DNA from: a bacterium
GTDB lineage: Bacteria; Myxococcota_A; Bradymonadia; UBA7976; UBA1532
Assembly (NCBI GenBank): GCA_030426085.1
Contig: JAUHYW010000083.1
Location: 1-42,515 of the forward strand
Length of the DNA: 42,515 nucleotides
Reading direction: 5' to 3'
The translations under genes were made by a program, and so were the position numbers. The notes below the pieces were generated by a model. That model did no database searches and had not been told where the DNA came from. It saw only the letters and a program-made list of their open reading frames with translations. Below, piece by piece: positions 8,114-14,741 of the stretch; position 1 is the stretch's first letter, and each line of letters begins with the position of its first letter.

Positions 8114-8563
8114 ATGGCGACCGCCCCGAACTACCCGCTCCGCGACCCGATCGGCAATTACAACTTCTCCATCTCCATCGGCTCGGTGATCGCCGGCAAC
8201 TTCAAGGAGATGAGCGGCCTGTCGGTCAGCCGGGCGGTCAACGACTACCGCGAAGGCCACGAGGCGACCCTGCAGCCCCGCAAGATCCCCGGCCTGCGCT
8301 CGCTGTCGAACGTGACCCTCAAGCGGGGCATGGTCGAGGACCAGGAGCTGTGGTCGTGGTGCGAGATGAACCGCCACGAGAAGAACTTCAAGCAGGACGT
8401 CGACCTGGTGGTCTTCAACGACCAGTTCGACGAGGTCGCCCGCTGGAGCCTCAAGAACGCCTGGCCCACCCGGTGGTCGGCCCCCAGCTTCGACGCGACC
8501 TCGACCGGCCTGGCGATGGAGGAGATCGAGCTGGCGTTCGACGACGTCGCCCTGATCCAGTAG
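8114..8563 (+). CDS. Inner tube protein 1 (gp19-like, Pvc1/Pvc5 family)
   Basis: 149 residues of the T4 gp19-like tail tube family that forms stacked hexameric rings. Landmarks are the N-terminal DPIGNYNFSISIG, FKEMSGLSVSRAVNDYREG (typical F.evsGL..e...yReG), NVTLKRGMVEDQELWSWC, and the C-terminal NAWPTRWSAPSFDATSTG followed by VEEIEL-like strands (AMEEIELAFDDV). Length matches Pvc1/Afp1. AAGGAG at 8101-8106 lies seven bases before the ATG. It is the first of two tube proteins; the gene order places it directly before the chaperone pair. Confidence 0.95.
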   Translation: MATAPNYPLRDPIGNYNFSISIGSVIAGNFKEMSGLSVSRAVNDYREGHEATLQPRKIPGLRSLSNVTLKRGMVEDQELWSWCEMNRHEKNFKQDVDLVVFNDQFDEVARWSLKNAWPTRWSAPSFDATSTGLAMEEIELAFDDVALIQ

Positions 8564-8589
8564 CCCGAGCCACCCCGAGGAGCTGACCC

Positions 8590-8970
8590 ATGATGGCTGC
8601 GGCCGCACCCTCGCCGATGTTCGACTTCACCCTGCCCGAGGGGGTGATCGGACCGGATGGCACCCGCCACCGCGAGGGGCAGATGCGCATGGCGACGGCG
8701 TTCGACGAGCTCGCGCCGCTCAAGGACCCCCGGGTGCAGCGCAACCCGGGCTACCTGGTGGTGATCCTGCTCAGCCGGGTCATCACCCGGCTGGGCGGGC
8801 TCGATCGCATCGACGTCAAGACGATCGAGGGGCTCTACGCCTGCGATTTCGCCTACTTGCAGGATCTGTATCAGCGCATCAACCGCACCGGTCGCAGCCG
8901 CATGCGGGTGGCCTGCCCCCACTGCGAAGGCGACTTCGACGTGGAGCCGCCGCCCCCGGGGGGAGCCTGA
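8590..8970 (+). CDS. Tail assembly chaperone-like protein, zero-frame product (gpG-like)
   Basis: 126 residues; a second ATG at 8593 is possible. It contains FDFTLPEGVIGPDGTRHREGQMRMATAFDE, then LVVILLSRVITRLGGL and IEGLYACDFAYLQDLYQRI, the layout of phage tail-assembly proteins of the Mu gp41 type, which chaperone tail components. A CPHC half zinc-ribbon (ACPHCEGDF) precedes a Pro/Gly tail. The last coding bases read G GGG GGA GCC TGA, a perfect X XXY YYZ slippery heptamer (8958-8964) one codon before the stop. The -1 frame from that point is open and encodes the next conserved segment. This is the arrangement of lambda G/GT, so this product is probably the short form of a frameshifted pair. 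Function is inferred from family and position between two tube genes. Confidence 0.8.
   Translation: MMAAAAPSPMFDFTLPEGVIGPDGTRHREGQMRMATAFDELAPLKDPRVQRNPGYLVVILLSRVITRLGGLDRIDVKTIEGLYACDFAYLQDLYQRINRTGRSRMRVACPHCEGDFDVEPPPPGGA
8958..8964 (+). promoter_or_regulatory. Candidate -1 ribosomal frameshift site (G GGG GGA)
   Basis: The zero-frame codons are CCG GGG GGA GCC TGA, so the heptamer is in the phase required for simultaneous -1 slippage. After slippage the frame reads AGC CTG AGC TAC and stays open to the TGA at 9177-9179. A small stem, CCTCGGA (8977-8983) pairing with TCC (8989-8991) and GAGG (8994-8997) across a two-base bulge, starts 12 bases after the heptamer and could stimulate slippage. 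Slippery sequence and phase are directly visible; efficiency is unknown. Confidence 0.55.
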
Positions 8971-9179
8971 GCTACCCCTCGGACCGGCTCCACGAGGAGG
9001 TAGCGTACCTGGCTCACTATCTTCACTGGTCGTACGACGCGGTGATGAGCATGAGCCACCTGGAGCGCATCCAATGGGTCCGCCACACGGCGCGGCTCAA
9101 CGACGAGAAGAGCCGGGCCTCGGCGGCGAGCGGGCCGACCGACCTGGCGGCGATGATCGAGGCCACGAGGAGGCGATGA
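8967..9179 (+). CDS. DUF6760-like small protein, or -1 frameshift extension of the chaperone (gpT-like)
   Basis: A 70-codon frame with no ATG, GTG or TTG near its beginning; the conserved part starts at CTG 8967 (CTGA overlap with the upstream stop). It encodes SYPSDRLHEEVAYLAHYLHW and SMSHLERIQWVRHTARLNDEK, a pattern I associate with the small DUF6760 proteins of eCIS clusters, where Pvc6/Afp6 occupies a similar place. Two readings are possible. Either the CTG is a rare start coupled to the upstream stop, or the frame is reached by -1 slippage at 8958-8964, giving a 196-residue fusion (125 residues of the chaperone plus 71). The absence of a normal start and the in-phase slippery site favour the second. 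The gene would be missed by an ATG-based search. Tube 2 begins one base after its stop. Confidence 0.75.
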   Translation: MSYPSDRLHEEVAYLAHYLHWSYDAVMSMSHLERIQWVRHTARLNDEKSRASAASGPTDLAAMIEATRRR

Positions 9180-9180
9180 C

Positions 9181-9720
9181 ATGGCGATCGGGAGCACGAT
9201 CGCACGATTGGGGATCCGAGGCGCCGCCGGCGCGGCGGGCTCCCAGCTCGCGCTCGATCCGTACCTCGGCTACAACTACTTCGTGGAGATCGAGGGGCTG
9301 ATCGTGGGCGGGTTCAAGACCGTCAGCGGCCTGTCGGCCACGGTGCAGTCCGAAGAGTACCGCGAGGGGGGTCACAACCACGCCAGCCACCAGTTCGTCG
9401 GGGGCACCTCGTGGAGCCCGATCGTGCTCGAGCACGGCATGACCGAGCTGGACGGCATGTGGATGTGGTTCGAGGCCGCCGCCCGGGGGGTCGTGCGCAA
9501 GCGCAACCTCACGATCATGATGCTCGACGAGCGCATGCTGCCCAAGACCATCTGGAACGTCTTCGACGCGATGCCGGTGCGCTGGTCGGGTCCGAGCCTG
9601 GACGCGACGAGCGGCAGCGTGGCCGTCGAGAGCGTCGAGCTGGTGCACGGGGGCATGAAGAAGCCGCTGTTGGCCCAGATGTTCAGCGCGGGCCTCGGGG
9701 CCTTCGACGCCTTCAAGTAG
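9181..9720 (+). CDS. Inner tube protein 2 (gp19-like)
   Basis: 179 residues, a second tail tube family protein. The core begins after an extra N-terminal segment of about 28 residues (TIARLGIRGAAGAAGSQLAL): DPYLGYNYFVEIEGLIVGGFKTVSGLS, then EYREGGHNHASHQ, IVLEHGMTELDGMWMWFEA, NVFDAMPVRWSGPSLDATSG and VESVELVHGGM. In PVC/Afp the second tube paralog (Pvc5/Afp5) forms the first ring on the baseplate hub, and a like role is inferred here. The N-terminal extension is not present in tube 1 and could line the lumen or contact the hub. It follows the chaperone frame by one base, consistent with an assembly block. Confidence 0.93.
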   Translation: MAIGSTIARLGIRGAAGAAGSQLALDPYLGYNYFVEIEGLIVGGFKTVSGLSATVQSEEYREGGHNHASHQFVGGTSWSPIVLEHGMTELDGMWMWFEAAARGVVRKRNLTIMMLDERMLPKTIWNVFDAMPVRWSGPSLDATSGSVAVESVELVHGGMKKPLLAQMFSAGLGAFDAFK

Positions 9721-9733
9721 AGAGCGGCCGGCG

Positions 9734-11389
9734 ATGACCACCCACGACTCCGATCCGGGACCCGGGGCCGCGGCCGAGGCGCCGATCGCGGTCGACCCGC
9801 GGCTGGTGGCCGAGCTGGGGTTCGCCCTGCGCCTGAGCCGGCCGGCGCCCTGGCTGCGGTCGCTGCTGGCGCTGGGGCAGGTGGTCGACGATCTGCTGCC
9901 GCTGATGGGCGACTGGATGACCCGCTGGAGCAGCGCGCTGTCCTACGACGACACCGAGGCGCCGCTGGTGCACGCCCGCTGGACGCAGCCCGAGGCCGAG
10001 GCCGGCGGGCCCACGCCCACGCCGACGGTCCGGGCCCAGGCCCCGGCGGCGCAGGCGAGCCACTCGGTGCATGTCCGGGAGCGCATCCGGGAGACGGTGG
10101 TCCATCGCCCGGCGCAGGCCGCGTCGAGCGCCCCGACCGCGGGGCCCGCCCCGCAGGCGACAACCGGAGAGCGCCCGATCGTGCGGGGGGTGAAGCCGCC
10201 CGCGGCGGACGCCGGATCGCCGGCGACACCGGTGCACCCCCGCCCGGGGCGGACCCGGGTGATCGAAGGGCCGCCGCTCGCCCGCCCGTCGCCCGCGGCG
10301 ACTCGGGGCCCGGCGCCGGATGGCCCCGCCTCGCCGCCGATGCGGCACCCGACCGCCGATGGGGCCTCACCGGCGGCCTCGCCCCCCCGCCCCGCTGCGT
10401 CCCCGGCGAGCGCCCCGGGCGACGCGCGGGCCGACGCCCCGACGACGCCGACCGCAGCGCCCACGCGCCCGTCGAGCCACCTCACGAGCGATGGGGACCC
10501 GCCCCGGTCGACCGCCGCGCCCGCGCCGTCCGTCTCGGCGACGACCGCGGCGCCCCGGAGCGTCGCGACGGCGGCCGAGGCCCCGGCCGTCGGGCCCGTC
10601 TCCCGGGCCCATCCGGCGGCGCCGACGCCCGCGCCGGTGGACATCGAAGCGCTGAAGGCCGCGGCCGATCGGGGCGCCCGGGTCGTCACCCGCGGCGTGC
10701 GCCGGGGCCGACCCGACGGCCGCCCGGTGCCCGCCGCGCCGACGCCGATCCCGGCCGATGTCGCCCGGGTGCACCCGGCGGCGCCGCCCGCCGCGCAGGC
10801 GACGCCCGCTTCGCCGGCCCCGCAGGCCTCGCAAGCCACGCAGGCCCCGCAGAGGCCGCCCGGCGCCCCGCGCCCGGCCGCGCCGGCGGCTCGACCCGTC
10901 GTGCAGGCCCGCGCGGTCGACGGGTGGTCGGTCGGAGAGCAGCCGGTCATCCGGGCCCGCGTCGCCGGCCGGGCGCCGGTGCCGTCGGTGCGCGGCGCCT
11001 CGCCGCAGATGCCCGGCGCGCCGACCCCGAGCCACGCGGTGACGCCCCCGATGGTCGTGCCAGCCGCTGCGTCCCGGGGACCGGCGCCCGGCCCGACGCC
11101 CGCCGCGCCCCGCATGGTGCCGATGCACGCCCCCCGCAGCGCCGATGAGGTGGCCCGGGCCCTGGGCCTGCCGCCCGGCGTCCGCCCGAGCAGCCCCCCG
11201 CGGCCCGGCCCGAGCGGCCCCCAGGCGCCGCAGGCCGGGCCCCAGGCCGGATCACAGCCAGCCCCGCCGCCCCACAGCCGGGCGGTCGTGCTCGACGCGG
11301 GCCAGATCCGCTCCATCGCCGGCGTGGTGCAGGAGCAGGTCGTCCGCCAGATGGAGCGCGAGCGGGCGCGGACCCGCACCCGGGTATGA
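9734..11389 (+). CDS. Pro/Ala-rich, largely disordered protein of the eCIS core; candidate tape measure
   Basis: 551 residues dominated by Ala, Pro, Arg, Gly and Thr. Only two parts look folded: residues about 20-75 (RLVAELGFALRLSRPAPWL, LLALGQVVDDLLPLMGDWM) and a C-terminal helix (AGQIRSIAGVVQEQVVRQME). The roughly 400 residues between are low complexity (PAPQASQATQAPQRPPG and similar). It sits after the chaperone and second tube genes and before the baseplate hub gene. No other gene in the cluster looks like the long helical tape-measure protein (Pvc14/Afp14) expected of an eCIS, so an unusual tape measure or lumen/hub-associated protein is the most useful guess. It could instead be a cargo adaptor. 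The composition makes homology calls unreliable. Confidence 0.6.
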   Translation: MTTHDSDPGPGAAAEAPIAVDPRLVAELGFALRLSRPAPWLRSLLALGQVVDDLLPLMGDWMTRWSSALSYDDTEAPLVHARWTQPEAEAGGPTPTPTVRAQAPAAQASHSVHVRERIRETVVHRPAQAASSAPTAGPAPQATTGERPIVRGVKPPAADAGSPATPVHPRPGRTRVIEGPPLARPSPAATRGPAPDGPASPPMRHPTADGASPAASPPRPAASPASAPGDARADAPTTPTAAPTRPSSHLTSDGDPPRSTAAPAPSVSATTAAPRSVATAAEAPAVGPVSRAHPAAPTPAPVDIEALKAAADRGARVVTRGVRRGRPDGRPVPAAPTPIPADVARVHPAAPPAAQATPASPAPQASQATQAPQRPPGAPRPAAPAARPVVQARAVDGWSVGEQPVIRARVAGRAPVPSVRGASPQMPGAPTPSHAVTPPMVVPAAASRGPAPGPTPAAPRMVPMHAPRSADEVARALGLPPGVRPSSPPRPGPSGPQAPQAGPQAGSQPAPPPHSRAVVLDAGQIRSIAGVVQEQVVRQMERERARTRTRV

Positions 11390-11401
11390 GGAGGTCGACC
11401 G

Positions 11402-12247
11402 ATGTTTGACGACATGACCTATACCGGCCGGGGCATGTCCGTGCTGGACGCGCTCTATTCGGGCACCCAGGCGGCCCTCGGCGCGGTGTCTTCGCTGGCT
11501 TCGGCCGGCGGGGCCCTGCTGGGGCTGAACACCACCCGGGTGGCCCGGATGGTGGTCTGGCACGAAGGCTCGCTGCCGATGGTCTTCTCGCAGCACTTCT
11601 CGGTGCTGTTCAACCCCAGCCAGGTGACCCTGTCGAGCGGCTGTAGCTGGCAGCCCAAGCAGCACGCCTCGCCCGGGCGGTGGTCGACCGAGCTCGAGGT
11701 CTCGTCGAGCGCCTACCAGCCGGCGAGCCTCAGCATGGAGCTGATGTTCGATACGACCGACGAGGGCATGTCGCTGATGTCGATGCTCGGCGACGCGGCC
11801 AGCGGCGGCATGGCGATGGCTTTCAGCCAGCCCACCGGCAGCAACGTGCTGACCCACACCCAGAAGGTCGCCCGGCTGGCCCAGCCGTCCCAGGATCTGC
11901 ACCGCCCGCCGGTGTGCCAGCTCTGGTGGGGTCCGTACATGCTCATGCAGGGGGTGCTGACGAGCTGCTCGCAGACGTTCAAGCTGTGGAAGCCCGACGG
12001 CACCCCGGTGCGGGCGTCGATGTCGTGCTCGTTCACCGAGTTCAAGGAAGACAGCCTCTTCGAGTTCTTCAGCCCCGACGTCGAGAAGAGCCACGTCGTG
12101 CGCCGGGGCGATACGCTGCCCCAGATCGCGGCGACCTACTTCGGTGATGCGGCGAAGTGGTGGGTCATCGCCCAGTTCAACAACGTCGAGAACGCCCGGG
12201 CGCTCGAAGCGGGCACCACCCTGCGCATCCCGGCCCTGGAGCGCTGA
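11402..12247 (+). CDS. LysM-domain baseplate hub protein (Pvc7/gp53-like)
   Basis: 281 residues. The C-terminal 50 residues form a LysM-type module: SHVVRRGDTLPQIAATYFGDA, KWWVIAQFNNV, then LEAGTTLRIPAL. The middle includes FNPSQVTLSSG, STELEVSSSAYQPASLSMELMFDTTD and VCQLWWGPYMLMQGVLTSCSQTFKLW, matching the Pvc7/Afp7 family whose LysM end resembles T4 gp53 and clamps the baseplate around the hub. The ribosome binding site GAGGAGG (11388-11394) overlaps the stop codon of the upstream gene, coupling the two. Although LysM can bind peptidoglycan, in this family it has a structural role. Confidence 0.9.
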   Translation: MFDDMTYTGRGMSVLDALYSGTQAALGAVSSLASAGGALLGLNTTRVARMVVWHEGSLPMVFSQHFSVLFNPSQVTLSSGCSWQPKQHASPGRWSTELEVSSSAYQPASLSMELMFDTTDEGMSLMSMLGDAASGGMAMAFSQPTGSNVLTHTQKVARLAQPSQDLHRPPVCQLWWGPYMLMQGVLTSCSQTFKLWKPDGTPVRASMSCSFTEFKEDSLFEFFSPDVEKSHVVRRGDTLPQIAATYFGDAAKWWVIAQFNNVENARALEAGTTLRIPALER

Positions 12248-12250
12248 TCG

Positions 12251-13306
12251 ATGTTCGGGTCCTCGACACACGCCGACCTCGTCGCGTCGGTCAATGTCGC
12301 GCTCGACTGGGGGCTCGCCCTGGGCCCGATGATGCCGTTCGTGCCGTCGGTCACCCCCGACGTCAACAGCATCTCGGTGACGATGGACGCCGAGTCCATC
12401 GGCAGCCTGAGCCTCGAGTTCACCGCGTGGGACACCAAGGCCCAGGACTTCGCCTACCTCGACGACACCCGGCTGGCGGTCAACAACCGCATCCAGCTCA
12501 CCATCGGCAACAGCACCGCCTCCGACACCCTGTTCTACGGCACCATCGTCAGCCACGACGCGAGCATCTCCCAGTCGGGGGTCTCGCTGTCGATCACCGC
12601 CTACGACGTGCGCCACACGCTGCGTCGGGGGCGGTTCCGGCGCACCTTCGTGGCCAAGACCCCGCTCGAGATCGCCGAGACGGTCGTCAAGGACCGCGGG
12701 CTGAAGTGCAAGGTCACCAAGGGCATGCCGGCGCCGACCGCGATCCCCGCCCGGCGGTCGAGCTCGGGCTCGGACTACGAGTTCGTCACCGGCCTCTTGT
12801 CGGACTACGGCTACCGGATGGACGTCGAGGGGGACACCATCCAGATCCGCCAGCCGAGCAGCAAGCCGACCACCCCCCTGGGCTACGTGATGTTCGCCCC
12901 GCCGACGATGATGTCGTTCTCGGCGCGCAACGACGTCACCGAGCAGATCGATGGGGTCATCGTGCTCGGGTTCAACCGCGACACTCAGGAGCAGGTCATC
13001 GGCACCGCCGGCAAGACCAAGAAGACCATCCTGACGACCCCCTCGGTCATCACCCGCCAGGCGGCGGTCGACACCGCGGCCGACGCCAGCAAGATCGCCC
13101 AGAACATCCTCGACGGCCGCAACCGCAACAACATCAGCGCCTCGCTGAAGTGCGTGGGCGACGCGACGCTGGTGCCGGGCACCTGGATCAAGGTCAGCGA
13201 GGTCGGGCCCTACAGCGGCGAGTACCGCGTCGTGCGGGCGACCCACAGCTGGAACCCGTCGGGCGGCTACACCACCGACGTCTCTCTCGAGCAGGAGGCG
13301 GCCTGA
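12251..13306 (+). CDS. gp27-like hub protein (phage late control D / VgrG N-terminal part)
   Basis: 351 residues resembling the late control gene D family (PF05954): SITAYDVRHTLRRGRF, FVAKTPLEIAETVVKDRGLKC, SDYEFVTGLLSDYGYRMDVEGDTIQIRQ, ASLKCVGDATLVPGTWIKV and SGEYRVVRATHSWNPSGGYTTDVSLEQ. These form the trimeric ring that adapts the six-fold tube to the three-fold spike. In PVC and Afp, gp27- and gp5-like parts are fused in one VgrG-like protein (Pvc8/Afp8); here this gene ends and the gp5-like part is the next ORF after three bases. It starts three bases after the LysM gene with no obvious ribosome binding site. Confidence 0.9.
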   Translation: MFGSSTHADLVASVNVALDWGLALGPMMPFVPSVTPDVNSISVTMDAESIGSLSLEFTAWDTKAQDFAYLDDTRLAVNNRIQLTIGNSTASDTLFYGTIVSHDASISQSGVSLSITAYDVRHTLRRGRFRRTFVAKTPLEIAETVVKDRGLKCKVTKGMPAPTAIPARRSSSGSDYEFVTGLLSDYGYRMDVEGDTIQIRQPSSKPTTPLGYVMFAPPTMMSFSARNDVTEQIDGVIVLGFNRDTQEQVIGTAGKTKKTILTTPSVITRQAAVDTAADASKIAQNILDGRNRNNISASLKCVGDATLVPGTWIKVSEVGPYSGEYRVVRATHSWNPSGGYTTDVSLEQEAA

Positions 13307-13309
13307 GCC

Positions 13310-14002
13310 ATGCCGGAGTTCGACGAGCCCACCTTCGGATCGGGCCTCGCGCTGGGCGAGGTCACCGAGATCGACAAGGCCCAGCCCTACCGGGTCAAGG
13401 TCAGCCTCGACGGCATGGAGGCCGACGGCGAGGACACCGACGTCGGCTACTGGTGCACGGTCATGACCCCCATGGCGGGCCCCAAGCGGGGGCTGTACCT
13501 GATGCCCGAGATCGGCGACCTGGTGGTGGTCGGCTTCCTGGGGGGCATGTCGGACTACGGGGTCGTGCTCGGCTTCCGGTGGAACAAAGACCGGAAGCAG
13601 GAGCAGCCGCTGGACGACGACGGCACCCACCCGGTGCGGGGCTTCGTCAGCCGGTCGGGCCACAAGCTCGAGTTCGACGACACCAAGGACAAAGAGCAGA
13701 TCCGGATCACCGACAAGACGACCAAGAACAGCATCGTCATCGACAGCAAGGCCGGCAGCTACACGGTGACCATCGAGGGCGACATCAAGCTCGCGGCGAC
13801 CAAGACGATCACCCTCGACGTGCCCGATGGCGACGTGGCCATCAACTGCACCAACTTCACGGTGAACGCGACCGGCGACCTGACCCTCGGCGGCAAGGGC
13901 GGAGCGATCACCGCCGACCAGGCGCTCGAGATCAAGGGGCAGTCGGTCAAGATCACCGGCAACCCGGTCGACATCAACGCCGGCAACCTGAAGGTGATGT
14001 GA
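13310..14002 (+). CDS. gp5-like central spike protein (baseplate assembly V / VgrG C-terminal part)
   Basis: 230 residues. The N-terminal OB-fold is visible as LALGEVTEIDKAQPYRVKVSL, WCTVMTPMAGPKRGLYLMPEIGDLVVVGFLGGM and YGVVLGFRW. Residues about 115-230 are short beta repeats (KLEFDDTKDKEQIRITDK, NSIVIDSKAGSYTVTIEGDI, DVAINCTNFTVNATGDLTL) of the trimeric beta-helix needle. The family (gp5, gpV, VgrG) forms the membrane-piercing spike. No lysozyme or effector domain is inserted. Its TGA shares its last base with the ATG of the tip gene (TGATG), and the upstream gp27-like gene is three bases away, so the three are probably translated together. Confidence 0.92.
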   Translation: MPEFDEPTFGSGLALGEVTEIDKAQPYRVKVSLDGMEADGEDTDVGYWCTVMTPMAGPKRGLYLMPEIGDLVVVGFLGGMSDYGVVLGFRWNKDRKQEQPLDDDGTHPVRGFVSRSGHKLEFDDTKDKEQIRITDKTTKNSIVIDSKAGSYTVTIEGDIKLAATKTITLDVPDGDVAINCTNFTVNATGDLTLGGKGGAITADQALEIKGQSVKITGNPVDINAGNLKVM

Positions 14003-14331
14003 TGGGCAAGCTGATGACCTCGGCGGCGACGATGAAGTGCGGGCACTCGATCCCGATCGCGCCGATGCCCAACCTGATGTCGACCAAGGTCTTCGTCGAG
14101 GGCAACCCGGTGCTGCTCGGCACCGGACCGTTCTCGGTGGCCGGCTGCCCCAACATGGACGCCAGCAAGGGCCAGAAGCCGTGCACGACGCTGTCGTTCA
14201 CCCCGATGGCGATGAAGGTGCTCGTCGAGAACAAGCCGCCGCTGATGCAGGACGACCAGGCGCAGCTCGACTGCGCGCCGCCGGGCAGCCCCAGCATCTC
14301 GCCGGTGACTTCGAAGGTGGAGGCCAAGTGA
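14002..14331 (+). CDS. Spike tip protein, PAAR-like
   Basis: 109 residues located directly after the spike gene, where eCIS encode the PAAR-type tip (Pvc10/Afp10). Four cysteines (C13, C49, C61, C91) and an early CGH are spaced as a possible metal site that would stabilise the cone, and the chain has repeated short turns (FVEGNPVLLGTGPFSVAGCP; CTTLSFTPMAMKVLVENKPP) like DUF4280/PAAR-like proteins. The canonical proline-alanine-alanine-arginine motif itself is not visible. The start is fixed by the TGATG overlap with the spike gene; its own stop overlaps the gp25 start in the same way. Confidence 0.8.
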   Translation: MGKLMTSAATMKCGHSIPIAPMPNLMSTKVFVEGNPVLLGTGPFSVAGCPNMDASKGQKPCTTLSFTPMAMKVLVENKPPLMQDDQAQLDCAPPGSPSISPVTSKVEAK

Positions 14332-14741
14332 TGGACCGACCGTTTCTCGGACGCGGATGGGGCTTCCCCACCGCCCTCGACGCCGACGGCCGCATCGTGC
14401 CCGTCGTCGGCGAGGCGGCGGTCGAGCAGTCGGTGCGCCTGATCCTGTCGACCGCGATGGGCGAGCGCATCATGCGCCCCGACTTCGGCTGCGGGCTGCA
14501 CGGGCGCATCTTCGACCCGGGCACCACCGAGTCGACCGGCCAGCTCATCGGCGACATCCGCAGCGCGCTCGCCCGCTGGGAGCACCGGGCCGAGCTCGTC
14601 GACATGAGCATCGGGGTCGACGAGACCGACCAGAGCAAGCGGCTCATCGAGCTGACCATCCAGATCAAGGGCACCAACAGCCGGTTCAACCTGGTCTACC
14701 CGTTCTACGTGGACGGCGGCGCGGAGGTGGCCGATGTCTGA
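14331..14741 (+). CDS. Baseplate wedge protein gp25-like
   Basis: 136 residues of the gp25/W family (Pvc9/Afp9). Landmarks are GRGWGFPTALDADGRI, the helix VEQSVRLILSTAMGERIMRPDFGCGLHGRIF (the R-P-D/E-FG-C-L consensus is the clearest signature), IRSALARWEHRAELVDM and the final NLVYPFYVDGG. In contractile systems gp25 contacts the first sheath ring through a sheath-like handshake domain and triggers sheath assembly. It starts by a TGATG overlap and its end overlaps the next gene by eight bases. Confidence 0.93.
   Translation: MDRPFLGRGWGFPTALDADGRIVPVVGEAAVEQSVRLILSTAMGERIMRPDFGCGLHGRIFDPGTTESTGQLIGDIRSALARWEHRAELVDMSIGVDETDQSKRLIELTIQIKGTNSRFNLVYPFYVDGGAEVADV

Noticed and set aside
8967-9179. 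Treating the DUF6760-type frame as noncoding because it lacks an ATG
   Set aside because: Its conserved-looking sequence, exact end one base before tube 2, and the in-phase slippery site upstream make it a real coding segment.
11402-12247. LysM protein as a cell-wall-binding enzyme
   Set aside because: Position and length match the Pvc7/gp53 baseplate clamp, and no hydrolase domain is present.
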